From the NCBI GenBank assembly GCA_034336665.1, contig JAPFBE010000002.1:79800905-79864904 (forward strand): a DNA stretch of 64,000 nt. Direction: 5' to 3'. The stretch is from Luscinia megarhynchos. Its lineage: Eukaryota > Chordata > Aves > Passeriformes > Turdidae. The translations under genes and the position numbers were made by a program. Below, in pieces: positions 39,201 through 51,800 of this stretch. Position 1 is the stretch's first letter; each line of letters begins with the position of its first letter. The notes under the pieces were generated by a model. The model saw only the letters and a program-made list of their open reading frames with translations. It was not told the origin of the DNA and ran no database searches.

Positions 39201-40216
39201 TGCCTCATCAAGGCAGGTAGTTTAAACATACCTGGTGAAAGCAATGTGAGCAGCAGGTACCTCACAGATACCAACAGAGGTGGGAACTCTAAAGTCATGT
39301 CCTGTACACCTCACATCCTCTATCCTCTTTGTGCACTGGCTTAACCTCAGAAAAATAGGCACAATGTTCCATTGCACTCCCAAACTCACTGTCAGGTCAA
39401 GTTCAGAAATTCACTTCTGATCTCCTGACAGTGGTCTGCAAGGATATCTAGGGAGGTACATATGTAAAGGTCAAACGTGTAATTTTTTCCCCCAGGATCT
39501 CCTTCCAACTGTTAATAGCTTAAGAACTTCTTAAATCTAATGAAAAATTAATTGAAACCTGATCAGCAGTAGAAGAAAAATATAGGAGTCCTGTAATTCC
39601 TCCAATCAAAATATTAAAGAATATCTTCCTTCATTTACTGCTTTAACTTTCCTGACAGTTATACACTTTTATTAATAAATATATCTCTGTAGTATTCTTG
39701 GTTGAAATGAAGAATTTCAAGATGTTATTTCTGCTCTAAGATGCCCTTATCTGCCAGTTTTTTGCTTTTCTGGTATAGAGATATATGAGCAATGGTATTC
39801 AGCAGCTGTTGGTGAAGAAACAATCTGTAGTGCAGAAAAGCAGACACATTCTGACTACAGATACCCGCACCACCAATAAAATAGTCTTGTCAAAACTGCT
39901 CCTGATTTTTGAAAATCCTTAGAAAAATGAGGCCATTCATCTCCATAGTCTTATGGCTGCACAGTGTTAGTATAAGTGTCAGCACAGTGTAACACTGTCG
40001 GCTTGCACAGATGGAAGCGCTGTCTGTGGTTCTTATATTTGGGAAGTTCCCCACAAAAGCCAGAGATTTCCTCCAGCAATGGCTGAACAATGCACCTGAC
40101 CCCATCTCCACCCATCTCACACCCTGCCCTTTGAGGTGCTCTGCACAAGGGAGGTGGCAAAATAGCTGAAGCAAGCTCTGAATTTGTCTGCAATCGTTGA
40201 TGTCTCTCTTTTCCAG
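33277..40216 (+). other. LAPTM4B: LAPTM4B intron 2
   Basis: A 6.9-kb intron with GTAAGT donor and TTTTCCAG acceptor. Content is mostly unique sequence with moderately GC-rich patches at about 33480-33720, 36600-37130 and 37990-39060. I recognise no transposable element with confidence. Open frames of up to 127 codons near 37986-38369 and 38480-38863 have no recognisable domain. Confidence 0.85.
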
Positions 40217-40290
40217 ATATGTGCATTGCCACCGCAATTTCTCTCCTTATGATTCTGATCTGTGCAATGGCTACATATGGCGCATATAAG
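40217..40290 (+). CDS. LAPTM4B: LAPTM4B exon 3
   Basis: Two bases complete Asn70 and then 24 codons encode residues 71-94, MCIATAISLLMILIC and onward to GAYK, the second membrane segment. It ends in phase 0 before GTAATT at 40291. The match to the family is near complete. Confidence 0.96.
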
Positions 40291-40873
40291 GTAATTCATT
40301 ATATTTGGTGAAGACATGAATGATCTGCACAACTGCATAGAAATAAAATTAGAAAAACTGTTTTCTAACAGTTGCTTCTTTACTTGTTTAGCTGAAAACT
40401 GGGGGGAAGAGGTTGAAGAGGCAGCAGAACTGATGGCTTATATCAGTGGTACCCCAGGGCCCCCTGCTGCAGGCAGCAGTTGTGTTGATTGTCTGCAGTT
40501 TTAAATATGAGTAACCTCTGGGCAAATGGTGAGAGATTCAGAGAACTGAATCTTGTACTTATCAAAGTTAAGGGAATTTTTTCCCATTTACCTCCCAAGC
40601 CTGTGGTTTGTCCCAACATTAATCCTATTAATTAGAAAGGAAAAGTATAGTGTGGTTTCTAAATCTCTTAATGTAACGAGTTGTGGGAGTTGCACCACAC
40701 GTATTACTGCAGTATAGTAGCCAAATTGCCTTGGCCAAACCTTTTTGCTGAATATCATATTTCTTTCAACAGATTTAATACTCCATAATGTCAAATATTC
40801 CTTAGATTCCTGTAGAAAGACATATATTCCTCTATTTTACCTTACGGCTGATGAGTTTCTCTTTCCTTTTTAG
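40291..40873 (+). other. LAPTM4B: LAPTM4B intron 3
   Basis: A short 583-base intron with GTAATT donor and CTTTTTAG acceptor. No repeat or other feature is seen in it. Confidence 0.9.
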
Positions 40874-40996
40874 CAACATGCGGCTTGGATCATCCCTTTC
40901 TTCTGTTACCAGATCTTTGACTTTGCTCTCAACACGTTGGTTGCCATCAGTGTACTCGTCTATCCCAGCACAATTCAGGACTACCTCCGTCAACTG
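40874..40996 (+). CDS. LAPTM4B: LAPTM4B exon 4
   Basis: This encodes residues 95-135: a short link (QHAAW), the third membrane segment ([15 protein letters not shown] onward to VLVYP) and the start of the second lumenal loop ([10 protein letters not shown]). Phase 0 at both ends, with a GTAAAT donor at 40997. The acidic residue inside this membrane segment (in QIFDF) is conserved, and in mammalian LAPTM4B this region has been linked to ceramide binding. Confidence 0.96.
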
Positions 40997-43900
40997 GTAA
41001 ATCACTTGATGTTCACAGGCCTTTGGGGCTTTGGGGGAAAAAAACTCTGTAAGGTGCAGTTTTTGCCCTGTATTTCTAGCCAGTGGTATCTTTCTCATAC
41101 AGTCCTTGAGAAGTTCTTTCAGTCCTTGCCAGTCTGAATTCAACATCCTTGCAAGCCTACATTACTATGTTACTGCAATATTTGTAGAAAGCTTGGAAGT
41201 TTTGCAATGATGTGAAAGGTCTCAGCACCACTGATTTAGAGTAAGACTCATATTGCAAGACATAGATTATAAATAATTGCTTTTGCATTCAGAGTTATTG
41301 TGTTCATAACCAGTGGCTTATTTTTGGTACTATTTCAAGGGTATTTTTTTGCTTCTTTTAATTTATTCGGTAGCTATAACACATTTAATTAGTCAGGAAT
41401 TTGTTTGAGCGTAGATTTGGTTTTGCTAGAAAATATTTTAGATTCGGTCATAAGGACATTTAGAGGCTCCCTTCTCGTTCTGCTTTGGCCAAACATCTAT
41501 GGCCAGTATTGCATAAGTGTACAAGGTATGATCACAACCATCTAGAGCAAAGACAAGAGCCCCCCAGCCTCTGTCTCATCACAGGACCACATCCCATGTC
41601 CAGCAGAGTTCACGTGGAGTCACAGAGCTCTGGAGAAGCCAGTGCTGCAAATGTCTCTGAATATCTGCCTTGAGAACCTGTATACAGATAAGCTTGGCTG
41701 TGAACTTTGTTGTGTGGATGGAAAGCTGGCCAGTATAAATAACAGGTAATGAGAAACAGCAGGCAGATAAGTAGCCTCACAAATCTGCAGGGAGAGGCAA
41801 TGTGTCATGCCAGTGAGAGCTGGGATTCATCAGGAGCCTGTTATACTTCATCTTATTTAACACCTACCTGCATTCACAGCTGATGGTGCCCTAGAAGAGA
41901 AGCAGAGGAATAAATCTAAAGGTTCTCAGTGATAGGAGTGGAAAAGAGCAAATTACAGCCATGGTTTGAGAGTGCTAAAGCTGGCACTGCCACTGCTGGA
42001 GCCCTCCTGCCTGTCCTTTGCCTACAGACCCTTGCTGCTGCATCAATGCCAGCCTTGCTCTTGTGGCAGCACAAGCATCTCTGTGGCTGCAGAACTCCCC
42101 CCACCTCCCAGAGCATGAGATTTTACTCAGTCTTGCTCACTGTGTAAGAACATGATGGGGACAAAAAACAGGCTGGGAAATGTGCACTTAAGAGTGTCTG
42201 CTCTCCTGCTGAAAATCTGGTGCTACATATGGAGCTGACTCACTAGAAGGGCAAAGACCAGCTGTTCCTCTCAAAAGTGTGCTAAAACATCCCTTTATTT
42301 CCTTGCAGATGAAAAAATAACAGGTCCTTCTGTAGCAGAAATAGAAAGAGCAGGCCTTGGAAGGGTATGGTGCAGCAGAGCACTGTGATCTGAAATGCTG
42401 CTCTGGAGAGTTAAATCTTTGGTTGCACACATTTTTGTCTTGCTGTTGTAAATCATATTCTGGACTGGTAATGAAATGCCACAGGACCTCAGGAGTGCTA
42501 AACTGTCAGTGCTCAAAAGGGCAATGGGGATTTCCAGGATAATTATAGCTGATTAGCCTGACATTGCTACCAAGCAGAATAATAAAAGAAGGGCTAGGGC
42601 CGAGAGGACAGTTCATTGATAATGGATTACACCAGAGAAAAATTATTAATCACTGCCAGCACAGTTTCATGAAAAATCAGTCCTGCAGGCAAACTCATTT
42701 TCCTTCACTGACAGGATTACTGACTTCATCAATAAAGATGTGCAGGAGCATAATGGACTTTCATGAGATGTTTGACTTCACAGCATGATGCTCAGAGCAA
42801 CAATAAAGCACTAGATCAATACAGGATGTATCACATGGATTAGGAGAGGTTAGCTGGCAGACTGCTAAGGGTTGTGGTCAAGCCGACCATCTGCTAGTGA
42901 GTTTCTATTTTGAGTAGAGGAAGGCCTCCAGGAGTCAGCAGTAGATTTCGTGCTCCTCCTGACTTCCATTAATAATGTTGGACCCCAAGAGGCACTTCAC
43001 AAAAGCTGATGTCAGCCATGAGAGAGCTTCTCTAGGTTCATTGTCTAGAGGGATTGAGTCCTTTGCTGGGAGGTTGTGAGCAGGAATATAATCTGGCTGT
43101 TCTGTGTCATCGTCTGGAAGACCCTACCCTGCATTGCCCAGAGTGAGCACATCTCTGCATTTCCCAGTGGCAAGACTTGTGACTCTTTCTAGCAAATTCA
43201 ATTCTAATAAAACCCATGGCTCATACTGAGCTAGACTGCCCGAGAACTTGAATTCAGCCACTGATGTGTGCTACAGGAGATAAATACAAAGAAGTGTAAA
43301 AGCCTGAGCAGTACAGATGAGCATACGGTTTGACAGCTATGCCTGGGATGCAGTGACCCTGTAAGCAGCCTAGGGATTTAGCAGCTATAACTAAAGTCCC
43401 TAGGTTGTTCTGCTGTTTGCAAAAATTGCTCTTGGGATTTGTGGACAGAAAAAAGAGCAATTAATAGTAAGGGAGAGGAGACTTTCCCATTTCTGTTGGT
43501 TGTGTGGATTTTCTCCATCTATTTATGAAGTCTGGTTGTGAAAAAGCAATGCTTAAAAGTCAGAGAACATGCAGATAAGTTCCTAAAAATAATTATATAA
43601 AAGCTGGATATATTGTAGTATGATGAGAGACAATCAGCTTTTCCTGCTCATTTACTGAGAAAAAATACCAAGAGGTAGTGCCATTGAAGGTTTCATATGC
43701 AAAATAATGATGTATTAAAAGGCTGTTTAAATTAGATGTAGGGCATAATGCTAATGAGCAGCTGGAATTTAGTCCAATTAAGTTCATTTAGAAACAAGGA
43801 TTAGTTAGTATTTTATAATTTGTGTTGGAGATTAGTGATGGGGGAAAACTACCAAGAGTTGTGATGAATTTTGAACAGTTAATGTCACCTGTTCAAAAAA

Positions 43901-46900
43901 GTTTGGAAACTGTTCTGCATGTGGTTGGAAGTTGATCATGCCTCTTGTGTCTTAGCTGTGGTCCCAAGCACAAATGGCTTAACTGGAACCCCTTGTCCCT
44001 TTACCTGCAAGGGCTACCTCTGTTGGCATAAGATTGTTGCATTTGGTTCAGAGTAAATACTCTGTCCGAGTGGGCAGAAGCAAAGGGGAGCTGTGGAGGG
44101 CACATCCACCATTATCAGATACTCAGACATGGGACAAGATGAAAATCAATGCAAGCAATTACACCATAAATTCAGTGCCACTCAGGTGTGATCCCTCCTG
44201 ATGGTTTGCAAATAAGCCCTAGGGCTGCCTTGCCCTCACCCCCTTTGCAGTGGTCTGCCAGGGTAGGCAGGAAACAAGGGTTGTGTTTCTTCCTGGCATT
44301 CTTACAGTTTCTGTTCCTCTAAAACTGCTTTGCATTTGGGAAATTATATTTTAAGGGGCACAGCTCCATAAGGTAAATGAAAAATCCCAACTGTTGTTCA
44401 AATCCATTATTGAATATCTGGAAGAGACTGTGCATTTTGGTAACAGAATACATTTACTGGTCTCAGAAGAACTTTTTGTTTGCTCTAAGGTGAGGAAAAC
44501 CCTGTTTCTTTAACCATTTCTGCTTCTCTATTATCTGGTATCATTATATAGTTACTTTGGTGTACATCTGTCAGATTTTAGTCTGTCAGTGATGAGCTAC
44601 TGTGAAACTCTCCATGTACTTTTAGCAAGATGATGAGTACAGATTAATAAACTGATCAGGGTCATAGCTGAAAATGTTACAATTGTGTTCACAGGGTGTT
44701 TGGTAACATCAGTCTATACTGGCTTCTTTCCTAGGAACGGTGTCTTTGGGAACTTCTTGTTGCCTTTTGATACTCAGGTGTGCTTAATTGCCATGGGTTG
44801 CAAGAGCATCTTTGTGTGAAGGGTCGTGTAAAACAAGTAAATGTTACAAGTTTTGTGTTTAGTAAGTTTTGTGGTGATCATGTGATCAAAGTTTCTAAGA
44901 GTTACACTGGATATCTTGGTCATTATCACTGTCATTTAAAAAGCAAAAACGTTTGCATACATCAAATCCAACATGTGTAAAATAAAAATCATTTTAGTTC
45001 TTGGTCTAAATAGAGGTCTAAAGCAGTTTGACCTAAAGCACTTTTCTGTCATTTAACACCACCAAACCTTTGATATATGGGCATTTTAAAGCCTTCAAAT
45101 TGAACACTTCATCTTCTGTCATCTGATAAGATCATATGAAATTGATTGAAGCACAGGTGCAGAACAGGCTGGTCGGCAACTGAGTTATGCAAACTTTTTT
45201 CTAATCAAGGACTATGACAGTTCATCCAAACAAAATTTCAAAGTATATTAAGTAGCTTTACTGTGGGACTGCCTGAAATGCTGCTGCCTAACAATTCAGG
45301 TGATATCAGCCATACTTTTAAATCCATAGAGAAATACCTAGAGAACATGAAAGAGATTAACCTAAAAAAATTTTTCCTATAAACTAAAGCTTAAAACCAA
45401 AATACCCTTTCTGACATTTTTAATGTCATTTTATAATTTCAGAGAATTACTACTAACTTCATAGCAGAGCTTTACAAATTCTACAGACACATTGTTGTTT
45501 TCTTTCAATTTTGTAAGATTTTGATACTTGGAGGATTGTAACTTGAAATGACAGCCCACACTGTATTTTAAAGTGGATTTTTTGTGGTCCAAGGTGAAGG
45601 AAGACGTGAAAGGTTATGCAAAAAGGGAATGAGAAACGGCTTTAAGCTTTGTCATTTTATTCTTCTTGTGCATTTGCACGATACCAATGCAGTAGAAATG
45701 TACTTTCCATGCACGTTTCAGAGTCTTTTTAAGTGTCTGATAGGGCTTTGATATTAATAAGCACTAATCTTTTTAAATTAGAATGTATCAGGTATATTAT
45801 TATGCACTCAGCCCTCTCCATATCCGTGATAAGGTTATAAGTGGCACTTTAATTATGACTTTTGCATGCTAGTGCAACACCATTGCAACTACCTTTTGTT
45901 TGTATAGAAAATTTCATCATGTTCTGCTGCAAAATCACTCATGTATTTCCAGTGATAGGCTTGATTTTTCCCACACAGATGTATTTCAGTCTCATCTTCA
46001 TCAAACCTTGCACAACATTTAACACTGATCTTTTTCCAGAAGTTGCAGCACTGAGCCTGGTGCCTGGAACCTTCCCAGCAGTAGAGTTTCAGCTATTGGT
46101 CTTTCCACAGGAGAGCAAACTCCCAAGACAGGAGTAGAATTTCTTGTCCCACCTCATGTGTCCACATCAGTATTTAAGTTCATCATTGCATTCAGTGAAG
46201 GCAGTGGTTTGATTCATCTGAACCACTCTTGGTACCTTTTAATGAGATTCTGGGAACAAGGGCTGTCTAATGGCACCAGTTCCATGGTCGTCCCTGTACT
46301 GGGAGAAACTGGAGCCAGTTGAGATGCTTCCTACCATCTTTCCTGCTTCTTTGTTAAAGGTGCAAGTTTTATAAATTGGTTTTCCTACAGCACTGAAGGG
46401 GTTTGTAGTTGTGAGTTGAGATCAGACTGCTCATAAGCTGGCCCAGCCCAGTTAGCAAAAAGAGACATGCTGACCCAATGCTCCTGGGCTGTCAGAGAAC
46501 TGAGAGCTTTCTCTCCCACCCAGGAAGCCTGGAAGCTCCAGAAGGGACTGACTTCAGTTCTCACACCCTGCGCCAAGATCTCCCTGGCACCCGCGCGTAG
46601 GGGTGACCATGGCATGGGTGCAACACCCACTGCCTCCCTGGGGCTGCTTACAACTCTCTTTAGGACTGAGACTCAGGAAGCTGAGCATGAAGGGGACAAA
46701 GCACAGTATTTGTTCCTCATGTGCTCTCCTGGCTTTGCTGAAACATTGGTGCTGATATAAGGGAAAGCCAGGCACTGCTGAGCAGCACATCCTGCACCAG
46801 ACTTGGCCAGAGTTCATGGCTCCAGCAGATGTTCCTGCTTTTCAAAGAAGTGGGAACTTTCTTGGTCATTTACCTGTCCTCCTCTTGTGCCCGTGCAAAT

Positions 46901-48704
46901 TTCTTTTGATCTGATGTCTAGAAACAGCCATTAGATTATGGCCAAAACCACAGCATGCAGTCATCCAATCTTTGACCAGTGACTGGTTCCCAAAAAACAG
47001 GTTCTTCTTTGAAGAGCCAAAGTCTTAATAGGAATTTTTTATTGCATTCAAGAACTATTTTGACTATTTTTTAAATGGTAAATCAGAACTGAAAAAAATA
47101 ATTTGAGTACAGATTTACTGTAACTGTCCTTGACTGACTGGACTTTCTAACTTCCTAACTTACGGTGTCCCTCCTGCAAACAGGAGGGTAGGGTGGGGCA
47201 TTAAGACTTAAATTTTATGCATACAAAGTTTTTGTTTAACTTTTCAGTGCATAGTTTCTTGGCATATACTCTTGCTTTCTTGGTCTCTAGGTGACTGCAT
47301 CCACCATATTTTGAATAACCATCTGTGGGGAAAAAAATCCCAGTAACTTACTGAATTATAGCAAGCTAGTTCCCTACAAAAGCTGTACCTTGACAAAGGA
47401 GATAACGTGATAAAAACTTCAGCCATGGAATTCAGTACAGGAACAGAAACATTGCTGTCAAGAAGCGGAAAATGTGCTTATGTAACATTTATCTGCAAAT
47501 GGTTACAGCTGCTGTTGATGTTAACGACTCTGAACAGTTCATGGAAGCGCTAAATAAAGAGCTATTCTCAGTAGCAGCTGTCCAAAAAAAGACAATTTCC
47601 TGATGTACTGGGCTGAGTGCTGGAATAAGGGTTATTAAGGGGTTACTCTGGATTTACACCATCATTGCCAAGAATACAGTTATAGCTCGGTCTAGTTAAT
47701 TGTCCTGACAAGGATGCAGAGCTGGCCTGGTTAAGTAATTAGACCTGTAAGGGAAAAGGGAGTTGTGTGGAAGGAACTATTGCATTCAGATATAATGAGC
47801 TACTGTTGCAGTGGAGCTATCTTTTGTGGAGAGCAGCTCTGTGTATGAACAGTGGTTTATTCTGACTGAAACAGGAACTTGCGTCTTGCAGTATTTCAGA
47901 ACTGTTTGGAACATTCATTTTAAGGGGTGTGGAGTTTTGGAGCAATAAAAAGTACAGTGAAACATTTTTAGGGGCAGTTTTTCATCACTGATGCTGAAGT
48001 GTTTCGCAGCTGTAAATCACTAGAGCCTGTGCTAAGCAGGAAGATTCATTTTATCCCCTCTATTTCATGTATGTGGTAACAGGGCCTGGGGCACATTTCA
48101 ACTTGAAATCATGAGGTGGCACCCCTGTAGGACCCATGACTCCATGGGACACAGACAGCAGCATTAACATGTGCTCCTAGAAAAGTAATCCAAATTTAGC
48201 CAAAATAAGATGGAGTAAAATAGACTCAATGTATTTTGAAATGTCATAAAATATTAGGTGAAAGGATTATGCTGTCCAGTTTTTCCTACTTCGACTTTCT
48301 AGAAAGAGCTGCCACTGTCCTTTGGCAGCCGGTGCCAGTGTAAGGATTACTCAGAGATTTGATTGCCATTTCCAATGGTGGAAGATGTCCTGCTGCAAAG
48401 ATCTCTGACTTTTGCTAGTTTGTATCAGATACAAACTCAGTGTGCACGGAGGAAGAGAGAGCCCACACCACATCCAAAGCAAAAAGCAAATCCCTCAGCC
48501 CTCCAGGGAACCTTTGGCAGCTGAATGTTCACCATGCCTGTTGTAGCCGAAGTTACTGAATGTGGTTGTTGGTTGGGAGAGCTCTTGATTTAGTAGATCA
48601 CAGAAAGCTTTGTAAGCTGTTATTTATAGAATGCACTAGTTGAATGGCTCTTAAATGACTTGTGAGATTGACTCACTGTGTTTTGCTTATTTTTGCTTAT
48701 GCAG
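40997..48704 (+). other. LAPTM4B: LAPTM4B intron 4
   Basis: A 7.7-kb intron with GTAAAT donor and TTTTTGCTTATGCAG acceptor. It holds an old LINE fragment at about 42530-43000. The rest is unique-looking, AT-rich sequence with open frames under 105 codons that show no domain. Confidence 0.85.
42530..43000 (+). mobile_element. Ancient CR1/L3-type LINE reverse-transcriptase fragment
   Basis: Conceptual translation shows decayed RT blocks in order: LISLTLLPSRIIKE (like the NYRPISL block of CR1) at about 42550-42590, then QHSFMKNQSC (like QHGFRKGKSC) at about 42659-42688. A trace of the GVPQGS...LF block follows at about 42928-42980, where the bases read close to CCAGGAGTCAGCAGTAGATTTCG. It is on the sense strand of LAPTM4B and much more diverged than the CR1 at 3840-5810. 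Confidence 0.5.
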
Positions 48705-48803
48705 CCCAGCAATTTTCCCTACAAGGAAGAGATTATGTCTGTGAACCCTACGTGCCTGGTTGTGATTATCCTCCTTTTCATAAGTATCATTTTGGCTTTT
48801 AAG
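48705..48803 (+). CDS. LAPTM4B: LAPTM4B exon 5
   Basis: This encodes residues 136-168, PSNFPYKEEIMSVNPTC followed by the hydrophobic LVVIILLFISIILAFK, the fourth membrane segment. Phase 0 at both ends, with a GTAAGT donor at 48804. Human has the same MSVNPTCLV block. Confidence 0.96.
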
Positions 48804-51800
48804 GTAAGTGCACTGTGGTGTATAAAGTCCACTTCTGGTCATGGGTGGAATGTCCCTTGCTGGGAGGTCTGTCTTTAGAAGAGTTCTGGGTAACTACACC
48901 CCCAGCAGCCTGAAACAGGGTTACAGACATCATGAAAAATTGTGAAAAATCTCACAGACAAACACAAGAACATATAGCCCACAATGGGGAATTGTGATGC
49001 TTGTAGGAGGAACTCATGACTTATGAATCCTTTGAAGCAATGGATCATCTAGTGGACAAGGGAGAGCCTGTTCATACAGACTTCTTGTTTTTTCAGAATG
49101 TGTTTGGCAATGTGTCTCATGAAAAACTTTAAAAACCACCCTTAGATGTGTAGGGAAAATAAGGTAATCTCTTTGATTGTAGCTAGGGAAATAGGGATAA
49201 GGATAAATTATCAATCTTTCCAACACTGTGATCCATGCAGTTTGTTGTGTTTGTAAGAGATCTGGGAAGGGGAAGGAAATCTAACAACATTTTTTTTCAA
49301 TGTCATTCAAAGTAGGGAAAATAATTTAGCCAAGAAATCTTTGCAGGAGGATATCATGGGATGGACTGACTGAACAAGGAAATGTTAAAAAAACTCAGTG
49401 GTGAAAAATTCTAAGTAGTGGGCACTGAGGAAGCGTGCTCTTGTTTCACAAACACTGCAGTGGACTCTGAAGTAAGCATGACCACCTATAAAAGGGGTCT
49501 TGTGCTCTTAACAGATAGACCTGTGAAAATACTAGCTTAGCTCAGTTCTGGTCAAACAAGTAAATCAAATGCTCAGAATATTAAGAAAGGAATAGAAAAA
49601 CAAAATTATAAATTGTATCACTTCTTAGCCAGTTTTGATGCTCACCACCTCTGGAAGCATGACTTCCCTTCTGGTACCCTGTCTCAGGAAGAATTTTGTA
49701 GAGCAGGTAAATAAATCCAAGCAATCTCTCCTGGGAGGAGCACCATGAAGACCTGTCAGACCAGGCAACAGAAGGACACAGGGAATGAGAATTTATTTGC
49801 TGTTATGCAAACCTAGTGGGTGAGAGGGAGGAGGCAGGCAAAGGGGAGATGTAGCATCACCCAGAGCAGCCAGGAAGGGGATCATGTGAAACCACCACAT
49901 CCAGGTTGACTGTCCTGTGCAGCAGCCCCCTCCTGCTGTGGGTCAGAAGTTCAAAAGGGAGCTCAGAGTAAGATCAGGCAAATTAATGTAGGGAAAACAA
50001 CCACCTGTGGTTGCAACTAGTACCCTGAGCATTTGCAAAATATGCTCGTGTGTTTGCCCTTTTCTTGCACCCTTCTGTAAGTTTCTCACAGCACAATGCT
50101 GCTGTTTCTTGTGTGGGACTTTATTTCAGATTAGTCTTGCTCTCTCTGCAAAGCAATTTTGCATTAGATTAGAGAAGTCCTAAAGAGTTGCAGTGATACC
50201 AAAGTTGTTGCTTCCAGACAACATATTTGACAACATATACAGAGAATATTACTGTGGCAAAAGAGGTAGGTTAGGTTGTTGAAACTACTTCAAAACTGGG
50301 GAAAGAAACCCAACAGATAGGGTACATAAAAGTGTTGTTGGAAGCTGTGCTCACTTTTCTTCTGTGATTTAGCAATAGAGTTTAGCCTTCTGGTCTCACA
50401 TGTTCACATCTTCACAACCATACAGATGATTTTATTTACACTTCTAAGAAATATGTGTAAATTTAATAAATCCATAGATTTTTCAGGTTCCACCAGGAAT
50501 GTGTTCTAAAAATCCAATGCCACCAACAGCACATTTTTATCCCACATAAGTCTGGTGTTTCATTGACTAAGTATGTCAAGAAAGCTTCAAGCTTATTAAA
50601 AGAAAAAAGGCAGCTAAAACTGGAATGGCAAAAATGCTTACAACAGAGACAAGAAATTAATAGTGCCAAAGACTTATTTTAAGTGGTAAACCACGTTTTT
50701 TCCTAGAGTATATGTGGCTTGTATATTGCTCATTCTAGCAACATATTATCATATAAATGTGTCACACAAAATGTGACTCACACAGAAACACATGCTAAAT
50801 TTCAGTTAGCATATTCATTTGAGTATCTTATGTTTCCAGAAGAGCTGCTATGCAGATTTACAGAGTCTGCTCCATCCAATGAAAGCTGAACACACATAGA
50901 TGCATTACATTTTATCTCTGATAGACTTAACAGATGCTACCACATTTATGTATTGAAACTGGAAAGGTACTATGTATAAAAAAATATGCCTCCTCTCCCG
51001 CTGGAGTTCAACTAGAAACAGGAAGAGGAGCCAAAACATTTTGACATAGAAAAAACTACAGTAGGAAAAGCTGCATTCAACTGATGGGAAATACAAAACA
51101 GAATCACCTAATTCCTCAGAAATATTTGGTATTATGATACTTTTGTTTTGGATGAAGCTACATGAATAGGAGAACACTACTGAGCAGAAAGCAAAATTGT
51201 GCAGTATTAGATGCTGGGTTTGTGAAAAAGGAAAGTAGATGAGAGGGTGGTAAGAAAGCAAGCCAGCTAACCACACACTAGCACTTGTCTTTTAGTCCTT
51301 ATCATTTACTTGCATCTGAAGCACCTAATGGGAATTTCGGGTGATTTCACACAGAACACTTTTCAGAGTAGACCAAAATGCGTTATTCCATTCACTGTCT
51401 TTGTGTAGAAACTGAACTGGATTTGACTGTGAGCCACCATGAAACGTAGATCTTTCCTGTCTGACTGAGGAAGGACATCCATCAGTACAAATGTATTTAT
51501 ATACATGTACACAGGACTTCAAATTGCACATAGCCAACAGTGAATGTTGTCCTCTGCAACTGGTTTGGAAAAAAGGGCCTTGGTTTCCTCCAGCCAACCC
51601 CAACTGCTGAGACAGAACCGTTGAGGCTTCAACCTCCCCATCATGGGCAAGTTCCTTAGGCCCAAATGAGCTCAGATGAGCACAGACACAAACAGGTTGA
51701 ACCTTCTCCCCAGGCTGCCCAAGCACTCTGCAGCTTCAGAGTATGGCCTCTACCTTGGCCTTTCTCTTTCTGAAAAATAGGTGGGAAGAGGTTGCTGCCA

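Noticed and set aside
50905..51276. 123-codon minus-strand frame with hydrophobic stretches
   Set aside because: Composition follows AT-rich intron sequence (Phe, Ser, Ile); no signal peptide logic, no domain, no splice sites.
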